Shown piece after piece: positions 32,274-37,885 of a DNA stretch of 37,885 bases. The first letter of the stretch is position 1, and each line of letters starts with the position of its first letter. Made by a program: the position numbers and the translations under genes. Under the pieces are notes generated by a model. That model was given only the letters and a program-made list of their open reading frames with translations, was not told the DNA's origin and ran no database searches. The stretch is from Acidobacteriota bacterium (lineage in GTDB: Bacteria; Acidobacteriota; Vicinamibacteria; Vicinamibacterales; UBA2999). The DNA lies in NCBI GenBank assembly GCA_013140775.1, contig JABFSA010000079.1, forward strand, positions 1-37,885, written 5' to 3'.

Positions 32274-34544
32274 TCAGCCTGCGATCGTGGCCAGGGCGCG
32301 CCGAACATCTGCGGCCGCCGGGAACGCGGGATTGAGCTTCAGCACATGCTCGAGCGACGCGCGTGCCTCGGCCGTGTTGCCGTTCTTGAGGTAGGCGAGG
32401 CCCAGATGGTAATGAATATTCGGGTTCGATGCATTCCTCGCGACGGCCTCCTTGAGGGTGGTCACTGCCAGGCTCGTCAGCCCCTTCTGGTAGTACACCC
32501 AACCGAGGGTATCGGTCACTGATGAGTTATCTGGAATCTCAGCCTTCGCCGCCTGCGCCAGCTGCAACGCGGTATCCAGGTTGCCGCCGTTGTTGGCGTA
32601 GTCCCATGCCAGGTTGTTGGCAGCCACTGCTGCCCGTGGGTCGGCCCGGACCGCACGTTCGAAATGGCCCCGCGCCTCGGCCGGCTTGCCCTGCTGCAAG
32701 AGAATGGTGCCGAGCATCGTTTCCGCGATCGCTGTCGCGCCGGGACGTTGCGCCATCTCCTTGAAATTGGCAGTGGCTTCTTCCTCGCGGTCCTGTTCCA
32801 GATAGATCGCTCCGAGACGGCCGTAGGCTTCCAGACTATTGGGATCCAGCTCTATCAGGCGCCGATACGCAGCCTCTGCCTTCGGCAGGTCTCGAACGGC
32901 GGCGTACGCCATCCCGCTCATCATGACCAGCCGAGGATCGTTCGGCCTCTTCGCCAGTTGCCCTTCGATTCGCGCGATGGCTGCCGCAGGCTTCTTTTCG
33001 GCGAGATCCGCCGCCGCGACTCCGGCAATGGCGATGTCCGCATTGGGATTCAACTCGAGAGCTCTCTCGAACGCCCGTCGTGCACCCTTGGTGTCTCGCT
33101 TCGCCTCATACAGCATCCCGACCCAGGTGTGGACCTCGGCAGACGTAGGCGCAACCTTCGCGAGAGCAAGCAACTCTCGTTCGGCGTTTTCGACGTTACC
33201 GGATTGGAGCAATGCGCGCGCGTAGAGCAGGTGCAGAGGAGCGGACCGCGGGCGCGCTTTCACCAGCTGCTGTGTCAGCGGCAGTGCGTCCCTGACATTC
33301 CTCGTCGCCAGATACAATGTGGCCAGCTTTTCCTGAACAGCCAGCGAGCTGGGCACAGCGGCAAGCGCGGCCTGGTAAGCCTCGAGGGCTTCATCAATCG
33401 CGCCCGTGGTCTCGAGAGCAACGCCGCGTATGTACTGCGCTCGTGGCGACCGCGGGTTGACCTTGATCAGTACCTCCGTGGTCGCGAGCGCTTCCTGGTT
33501 CTTGCTCTCAACGAGCTGAAATCGCGCCTTCGCTTCGAGTGCCTGTTCGTTGCGTGGCTCGCGCTGGATCACTTCGTCGATCTTCTGGTACGCGGCCGCG
33601 CGACGATTGCTGATGAAATCGAGCGCGGCGAGGCGAAGCGTGGCCTGCCCGAAAGCACCCCGCTCGGTGGTCAGGCTCGAAAGGAGGGCCGTGGCCTCGG
33701 CCGTCTTCTTGACGCGAACGTAATGATCAGCGAGTGCGAACTTCGCAACCGGGGTCCCGTCCTGGTCCGCGTAGGACTTCAGGTACTGCTCGGCTTCCGC
33801 TGGTTTGTTCTGATTGGTATAGAACCCGGCGAGCGCGCGATTCACCGCAGGCGATGTGGGCTCGAGCGCCAACGCGGCCTTGAACTCAGCCTCCGCCCCG
33901 GCCAGATCACCTGCCGCCCAGAGGAAATTCGCCAAACTCCCGTGTGCCTGAAACGAATCGGGCGCGGCTTCCACCGCCCGCCTGAACGCGTCCTCGGCGG
34001 CATCTCGATCGCCCTTGGCGATCTGCAACGCCCCGAGGTTCGCATAGCTCAAGACAACTTCCGGAGCCTCGCCAATGGCTTCCTCCATCTGCTCGATGGC
34101 CCCATCCAAATCCTTCAAGCCGGCGAGCGAATTGCCGAGCAACACCAACGCTCTCGAATTCTTCGGATCCTTGCCGAGCACCGCCAGGGCCCGCGCGCGC
34201 GCCTCTGGGTACTGGCGAGCGAGCAACAGCATCACTCCGGCGGTGAGCTGGGCCTCCTGGTCGTTGGGTAGAAGGTCTGCGGCGCGGACGGACTCCCGAA
34301 GTGCGTTACGACGGTCACCGACCACAACGTATGCCTCGGCCAGACTGAGTCGGGCCTCACCGAAACGTTGATCGACCTCGATGGCATTTCGATACGCAAT
34401 GATGGCTTCAGCGTATTTCTTACCCTCCATGTAAGAATTGCCCTGTTCCAAGTACTGTCGCTTTGCCGTCTCTGGATCCGGTGAACACGACACGACACCG
34501 AGGACGAGGGGCACGATCGCAACGACAGCCAAACACCTGCGCAT
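32274..34544 (-). CDS. TPR lipoprotein, PEP-CTERM system type (copy 3)
   Basis: A 756-aa TPR lipoprotein and the first gene of the operon. The signal peptide MRRCLAVVAIVPLVLGVVSC ends in a lipobox followed by SPDPETAKRQYLEQGNSY; about 20 TPRs follow. The ATG at 34544 has a strong Shine-Dalgarno (TGGAGGT, 5 bases upstream), and a promoter lies at 34618-34646. It is clearly related to copies 1 and 2, though more diverged than they are from each other, except in the C-terminal 75 residues, which are close to copy 2. It probably acts as a periplasmic scaffold for exopolysaccharide or PEP-CTERM export; this is inference from family and context. Confidence 0.92.
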   Translation of the reverse strand: MRRCLAVVAIVPLVLGVVSCSPDPETAKRQYLEQGNSYMEGKKYAEAIIAYRNAIEVDQRFGEARLSLAEAYVVVGDRRNALRESVRAADLLPNDQEAQLTAGVMLLLARQYPEARARALAVLGKDPKNSRALVLLGNSLAGLKDLDGAIEQMEEAIGEAPEVVLSYANLGALQIAKGDRDAAEDAFRRAVEAAPDSFQAHGSLANFLWAAGDLAGAEAEFKAALALEPTSPAVNRALAGFYTNQNKPAEAEQYLKSYADQDGTPVAKFALADHYVRVKKTAEATALLSSLTTERGAFGQATLRLAALDFISNRRAAAYQKIDEVIQREPRNEQALEAKARFQLVESKNQEALATTEVLIKVNPRSPRAQYIRGVALETTGAIDEALEAYQAALAAVPSSLAVQEKLATLYLATRNVRDALPLTQQLVKARPRSAPLHLLYARALLQSGNVENAERELLALAKVAPTSAEVHTWVGMLYEAKRDTKGARRAFERALELNPNADIAIAGVAAADLAEKKPAAAIARIEGQLAKRPNDPRLVMMSGMAYAAVRDLPKAEAAYRRLIELDPNSLEAYGRLGAIYLEQDREEEATANFKEMAQRPGATAIAETMLGTILLQQGKPAEARGHFERAVRADPRAAVAANNLAWDYANNGGNLDTALQLAQAAKAEIPDNSSVTDTLGWVYYQKGLTSLAVTTLKEAVARNASNPNIHYHLGLAYLKNGNTAEARASLEHVLKLNPAFPAAADVRRALATIAG

Positions 34545-34989
34545 TCAGACCTCCAGATGCGCTGGTCACAGCAAGCGGCTTTCCACGTCCTCTCTATGAG
34601 TCGGTAGCTGCAACCCTATGATAAATATGGCTGTTCTCGATTCCAATCACCTGAACTCATCCCTGAAGTCTGCGTGAAGGCGGACTAAATACTGGAAATA
34701 GGTGGCCGCTCCTGGCACCAGTTCGCCCGCGGCCAACTCGCTTACGGTTCCGTGAATTGAGGGCGAGGCTGGTAATGCGACGCTTCTCGAGTCGATTCTC
34801 GTCGGCCCAATCAACGCGTGCCGACCTGCGCCGGTTCAGATATATATCGCGGCAGCTATCTAGCCACGTTTTCAACTACTTACTACCATGCAGCGCCCGC
34901 GAGAGTGGTCTCGTCCTCAACAACCTGCTCCTATCGGCACGCATATTGGAGAACTGCCAGCCACCCCCCGGTGATTGACGCAGGAAGAT
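34545..34989. other. Divergent intergenic region of the exosortase locus
   Basis: This 445-base spacer separates the TPR operon (minus strand) from the acyltransferase/E1-like pair (plus strand). It holds the TPR-operon promoter at 34618-34646. The plus-strand half has an AT-rich island with the perfect palindrome GATATATATC at 34839-34848, which could be a -10 region or operator. I cannot pair it with a good -35. No credible gene is present. Confidence 0.5.
34618..34646 (-). promoter_or_regulatory. Sigma-70-type promoter of the TPR-exosortase operon
   Basis: On the minus strand, TTGGAA (34641-34646) is followed after exactly 17 bases by TATCAT (34618-34623): 4 of 6 and 5 of 6 matches to the -35 and -10 consensus. 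The predicted start is near 34611, leaving a leader of about 65 bases before the ATG at 34544. Confidence 0.6.
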
Positions 34990-35832
34990 ATGCTGAAATT
35001 GCTTGAAAGGAACATCGCGACCGTCGAACAGCGCCTGGTGCTGGTCGCTCCGCCTCACGCGAAGATCCCGAATCTGTTCAGCCGCGTCACGGTTGATTCG
35101 GCCAAGCACAGACAGCTGGTGGGAGAGATGCAGGCTATGCGCGGGGGCGTGTACCTGCAGGGCGGATATCTGACGCCCGAGCAGCTGTCGGCCGGGGGGC
35201 GACACCAGACGCCCGAGGACGAGAAGAGCTGGCATCTCCTGATCACCGATGCGGACGGGCGTGTCAGCTCCTGCGGTTGGTATCTCAACCACGAGAACAC
35301 GGTGTCCGTTGATGGTTTGCGTGTGCGGAATTGCCCGCTCGCGCGCAACCCGGAATGGCGCGACAAGCTCTACGCTGCGGTTGAGTCAGACATCGCGCGG
35401 GCCAGACGTGCCGGCGTGTACTATGCCGAGCTTGGCGGCTGGGCGGTGTCGAAAGACCGCCGCTGCAGCTCCGAGGGGTTGATGCTGGCTTTGGCGGGCT
35501 ATGGCCTCAGCCGGCTTCTGGGAGACGCCATCGGCATGACCGCGGCCAATGTCACCCATGCTTCCTCGTCGATCCTTCGCCGATTGGGCGGGTCGTTCCT
35601 GGAGACGGGAGGGACGACGATACCAGCCTATTTCGATCCCAGCTATAACACGATGATCGAGCTCTTGCGGTTCGACTCGAGGCGGCCCAGCGTGAAGTTC
35701 AATGGTCTGATAGATCTGGCCAAGACAAGCCTGACAAAAGTGACCGTCGTTGCAAGATCGCAGGGAACGTGGCAACCCAGTCGAGTGCGGATGCCACTAG
35801 AGGCAGAAGTCGGTCCGCTCGTCGCGGCCTGA
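34990..35832 (+). CDS. Predicted N-acyl transferase, FeeM/LuxI-like (GNAT fold)
   Basis: A 280-aa cytosolic protein that I read as a member of the N-acyl amino-acid synthase / autoinducer-synthase-like branch of the GNAT fold. Seen: a central core around 83-115 (WHLLITDADGRVSSCGWYL, VDGLRVRN), a helix with ELGGWAVSKDRRCSSEGLMLALAGYGL at about 147-173, TAANVTHASSSILRRLGGS at 184-202, and EILRFD-like IELLRFDSRRPSVKF at 223-237. The last two blocks look like the acyl-acceptor part of such enzymes. ATG 34990 follows CAGGAAG; TTG 34975 is in frame. The next gene is an E1-like enzyme on the same strand, 36 bases on. The family call is moderate; substrate and product are unknown. Confidence 0.55.
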   Translation: MLKLLERNIATVEQRLVLVAPPHAKIPNLFSRVTVDSAKHRQLVGEMQAMRGGVYLQGGYLTPEQLSAGGRHQTPEDEKSWHLLITDADGRVSSCGWYLNHENTVSVDGLRVRNCPLARNPEWRDKLYAAVESDIARARRAGVYYAELGGWAVSKDRRCSSEGLMLALAGYGLSRLLGDAIGMTAANVTHASSSILRRLGGSFLETGGTTIPAYFDPSYNTMIELLRFDSRRPSVKFNGLIDLAKTSLTKVTVVARSQGTWQPSRVRMPLEAEVGPLVAA

Positions 35833-35848
35833 GCGCCGCTCGGCGGAC

Positions 35849-35873
35849 GGCATGGCACAATCTGGGCCATGCC
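35849..35873 (+). promoter_or_regulatory. Hairpin that covers the start codon of the E1-like gene
   Basis: The perfect 8-bp inverted repeat GGCATGGC (35849-35856) / GCCATGCC (35866-35873), with a 9-base loop, places the ATG (35869-35871) in the 3' arm of the stem. If it folds in the mRNA it would limit initiation unless ribosomes arriving from the upstream gene open it. Confidence 0.4.
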
Positions 35874-36729
35874 GATCGGTTTCGATTACGCCACCGCCTT
35901 CAGTCGCAACCTCGGATGGTTGACTGAGGGCGAGCAGAACGTCCTCAGACAGAAGCGCGTCGCCATCGCCGGCATGGGGGGCGTGGGTGGTTTCCACCTC
36001 ACGACCCTCGCCCGGCTCGGGATCTCCAAGTTCAACATCGCCGACCTCGACATCTTCGAGCTCGCCAACTTCAATCGGCAGGCAGGCGCGGTGGTTTCCA
36101 CGGTCGGACGGCCGAAGGTGGAAGTCCTCGCCGACATGGCAAGAGACATCAACCCCGAGTCCGACATCCGAATCTTCCCGAATGGCGTACGCCACGACAA
36201 CATCAATGAGTTCTTCAGGGACGTTGATTTGTACGTAGACGGACTGGATGCGTTCGCCTTCCGGGCGCGGGAAATGGTCTTCGCCTATTGCGCCGAGCAC
36301 CGCATCCCCGCAACGAGCGTCGCACCGCTGGGCATGAGCGCCGCCCTGCTGAACTTCTTGCCGGGCCGCATGACGTTCGAGGGCTACTTTCAGCTGGCGG
36401 GATGCTCGGAAGCCGAGAAGGCGATCCGGTTCCTCGTGGGCTTCGCTCCTTCGTTACTCCACCGTCACTATCTCGTCGACCGGACCCGCGTCAATCTTGC
36501 GGAGGGTCGCGGTCCTTCGACAGGCCTGTCATGCATGCTGTGTGCAGGCGTGGCCGCGGCGGAAGCGCTGAAGATTCTCGTTGGCCGGGGCAAAGTGTGG
36601 CCCGCGCCTCACGCGATTCAATTCGACGGTTTCCGTAATCAGCTGGCCCACACGTGGAGGCCGGGCGGCAATGGGAATCCGCTCAACCGCCTGGCGATCG
36701 CCATCGCCAAGCGCCAGCTCGGGATCTGA
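35869..36729 (+). CDS. ThiF/E1-like adenylating enzyme
   Basis: A 286-aa protein of the ThiF/MoeB/E1 superfamily, which activates a C-terminal carboxylate with ATP. Seen: the nucleotide loop GMGGVGGF at 35-42, the ribose-binding DLDIFELANFNRQ at 59-71 (D-x-D and N-x-x-R-Q), the metal-binding region VDGLDAF at 123-129, and a single CMLC pair at 222-225. Typical ThiF/MoeB proteins carry two CxxC pairs for zinc; only one is evident here. There is no rhodanese domain, and no ThiS/MoaD-like partner is in the window. It is likely co-transcribed with the acyltransferase. The terminator at 36740-36776 follows. Confidence 0.9.
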   Translation: MPIGFDYATAFSRNLGWLTEGEQNVLRQKRVAIAGMGGVGGFHLTTLARLGISKFNIADLDIFELANFNRQAGAVVSTVGRPKVEVLADMARDINPESDIRIFPNGVRHDNINEFFRDVDLYVDGLDAFAFRAREMVFAYCAEHRIPATSVAPLGMSAALLNFLPGRMTFEGYFQLAGCSEAEKAIRFLVGFAPSLLHRHYLVDRTRVNLAEGRGPSTGLSCMLCAGVAAAEALKILVGRGKVWPAPHAIQFDGFRNQLAHTWRPGGNGNPLNRLAIAIAKRQLGI

Positions 36730-36739
36730 TGACCCCAAA

Positions 36740-36776
36740 AGAAAAACCCCTGTGGCCTTATGCGACCACAGGGGTT
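36740..36776 (-). terminator. Shared hairpin terminator between convergent genes
   Basis: An 11-bp perfect stem (AACCCCTGTGG at 36745-36755 with CCACAGGGGTT at 36766-36776) has a 10-base loop. On the minus strand it is followed by TTTTTCTTTT, making a strong rho-independent terminator for the PEP-CTERM gene. On the plus strand the hairpin lies 15 bases after the E1-like stop but has no good T-run. Confidence 0.9.
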
Positions 36777-36800
36777 GACGAGACTTGCCGGAGGCTTGAC

Positions 36801-37658
36801 TTAGACCTTGCGGCGGCGGCGCGCAGCGGCACCGGCACCCAGGAGTCCGATTCCGAGGAGCGACATCGTCGCGGGCTCGGGAGCCGCCAGGTCGAAGGAG
36901 ATGCTCGTGTCGCCGCGGACATTGCTCGGGAACACGCAGTCTTCGCACTCGGAGACGGGGTCCACGTCGCCACTGGCCGTTCCAGTCAACGTGAAACCAA
37001 CCAGTCCGGGCCAATAGAGAGGCCCGTCGGGATTCACCAATGTTGGATTCGTGAAGACAATGGCATAGCTCCCACCCAGGACCGTGCCAGTGTTGGCAAG
37101 CGTCTTAACCTCGCCGAACGAGATCGGGTACGGAGTAACCGCCGAGGCCGTGAGGATGTGCATGTCTTCACCGGCGCCGCCAGCGGTTCCCGGAACGGTG
37201 TAGTCGAGAAGCGTGTTGCGAAGCGGATCGACGTAAATGTCTGCGGTAGCACCCGTGACCCCGAAGGAATACGTATCCTGCAAACCGCCAAGGCCCGTGT
37301 CCTCGAACAAAGCAAAGATGCCGTTCACAGTCACCAAGGCATAGAGGCCATAGAGATTCGCGTCCGTCGGTTCGCCTGGATCTGTGGCGCCAATCTGATC
37401 CACGATGGGGACGCCAGACGTGTAGGAGGTGAAGTTCACCACCAGGGTCGCGGTGAAAGTGCCCGCCCCCAGCGTCAACACCTCTTGGTACTTGCCGGTA
37501 ATGCCAGTGACGTTGAGGGTGACGTCGTTGGCACCCGCTACGGCACCTTCATCGACCGTAAATACATCGGCGCGCGCGGTGCTTGGCAAGGCCAAACCCA
37601 TACCCGCGACCGTCAGAGCCACCAGGCCCCGCATTACCTTGTTCGTTAGTTTTTTCAT
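36801..37658 (-). CDS. PEP-CTERM sorting-signal protein
   Basis: A 285-aa exported protein with an N-terminal signal peptide (KKLTNKVMRGLVALTVAGMGLALPSTARA) and a complete C-terminal exosortase signal: APEPATMSLLGIGLLGAGAAARRRRKV, with the PEP motif, a hydrophobic helix and a basic tail. The middle (FTVDEGAVAGAND, YQEVLTLGAGTFTATLVVNFTSY, YGLYALVTVNGIF) is beta-rich and low in Cys, somewhat like the flocculation protein PepA; that likeness is only by eye. The two Cys in ECEDCVF lie near residue 240. ATG 37658 follows GGGAG. The gene has a candidate sigma-54 promoter and a strong terminator, so it is probably monocistronic. It is the likely substrate of the exosortase at 26775-27701. Confidence 0.93.
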   Translation of the reverse strand: MKKLTNKVMRGLVALTVAGMGLALPSTARADVFTVDEGAVAGANDVTLNVTGITGKYQEVLTLGAGTFTATLVVNFTSYTSGVPIVDQIGATDPGEPTDANLYGLYALVTVNGIFALFEDTGLGGLQDTYSFGVTGATADIYVDPLRNTLLDYTVPGTAGGAGEDMHILTASAVTPYPISFGEVKTLANTGTVLGGSYAIVFTNPTLVNPDGPLYWPGLVGFTLTGTASGDVDPVSECEDCVFPSNVRGDTSISFDLAAPEPATMSLLGIGLLGAGAAARRRRKV

Positions 37659-37727
37659 AGTGCGATGCTCCCAGAGACTCCAGTGTCAGTCCGAAACGCT
37701 CGGAATGAGTTTGTTTGGCGATTCTTG

Positions 37728-37743
37728 TGCACGTACAGTGCCG
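37728..37743 (-). promoter_or_regulatory. Candidate sigma-54 (-24/-12) promoter of the PEP-CTERM gene
   Basis: Read on the minus strand, CGGCACTGTACGTGCA matches the sigma-54 consensus TGGCAC-N5-TTGCW: the invariant GG and GC are exactly 10 bases apart, with GGCAC and TGCA intact. Mismatches are C for T before the GG and G for T at the -14/-15 position. The expected start is about 12 bases downstream, leaving a leader of about 60 bases before the ATG at 37658. Confidence 0.6.
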
Positions 37744-37885
37744 AGCCTGAAGGGCAGCAGAGATGGTTCGACCAAATGACGATAAGAGCCTTATTTCCAA
37801 ATAGTTGCCGAGGCGTTGTTCGGCGACGTCTTTAGGACAACCGACAGCCGAAGTCACCCCGGGGGTTGACGAAAGGCATCGTCGG
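37744..37885. other. Upstream region of the PEP-CTERM gene
   Basis: No credible gene is present between the promoter and the window edge. GCCGA (37807-37811) and TCGGC (37820-37824) form an inverted repeat about 65-80 bases upstream of the -24 box, a plausible distance for an enhancer site of a sigma-54 activator. This is weak evidence. Confidence 0.3.

Noticed and set aside
32263..32502. N-terminal extension of TPR copy 2 (835-aa open frame)
   Set aside because: It overlaps the end of copy 3 out of frame. The lipoprotein signal sequence with a Shine-Dalgarno starts at 32262.
34712..34728. TGGCACCAGTTCGCC in the divergent spacer as a plus-strand sigma-54 promoter
   Set aside because: The GG and GC are 9 bases apart, not the required 10, and the site lies about 265 bases from the start codon.
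35853..35868. TGGCACAATCTGGGCC in front of the E1-like gene as a sigma-54 promoter
   Set aside because: The GG-N10-GC spacing fits, but transcription would start about 12 bases downstream, inside the coding region, so it cannot serve this start codon. The sequence is better explained as part of the start-codon hairpin.

Overview
The window reads as a piece of a high-GC bacterial chromosome, most likely an acidobacterium of the class Vicinamibacteria. The pointers are the exosortase/PEP-CTERM system with large TPR lipoproteins, the secreted DUF6152 protein and its partner, a bacterial deoxyhypusine-synthase-like protein, and intergenic spacers packed with short-period repeats. The taxonomic call is inference; there is no rRNA gene here. 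There is no phage, plasmid, CRISPR or transposase gene.

Left part (1-8.5 kb, all minus strand): a housekeeping run in the order tilS, ftsH, terminator, folP, cdaA, cdaR, glmM, pdxJ, an exported alpha/beta hydrolase, and the first codons of a further gene. The overlapping folP-cdaA-cdaR-glmM segment joins cyclic di-AMP synthesis to cell-wall precursor synthesis. A CAU-anticodon tRNA with its own terminator lies just upstream of tilS.

8.6-16.1 kb: a deoxyhypusine-synthase-like gene, a divergent pair of exported proteins (DUF6152 and a partner), then yebC-ruvC-ruvA-ruvB-fabH-queA on the minus strand, the first five tightly packed.

16.1-23.9 kb: two unrelated-looking methyltransferase genes, a membrane protein of unknown role, a polar amino-acid ABC transporter whose binding protein and permease are one polypeptide, a sigma-54 activator without sensor domain, and a GAF-GGDEF diguanylate cyclase.

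24.1-37.7 kb: an exosortase locus. Three paralogous TPR lipoproteins, an exosortase, an EpsI-like protein and a membrane-bound sulfatase/phosphoglycerol-transferase-like enzyme form one tightly coupled minus-strand operon behind a recognisable -35/-10 promoter. Divergent to it lie a predicted FeeM/LuxI-like N-acyl transferase and a ThiF/E1-like adenylating enzyme. They face a PEP-CTERM substrate gene across a shared hairpin terminator. The PEP-CTERM gene has a good candidate sigma-54 promoter, which links it to the sigma-54 activator 16 kb away. My best candidate for an under-described system is the E1-like plus acyltransferase pair embedded in this exosortase locus: the proteins suggest acylation and adenylation chemistry on a small molecule or peptide, beside a surface-protein sorting machine.

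The spacers carry a second layer of structure. Several roughly 90-110 bp elements have arms made of period-7 repeats in inverted orientation, placed directly at gene 3' ends; one has become the C-terminal tail of RuvC. Other palindromic elements supply the stop codon of the sigma-54 activator and the entire linker between the two domains of the ABC transporter fusion.
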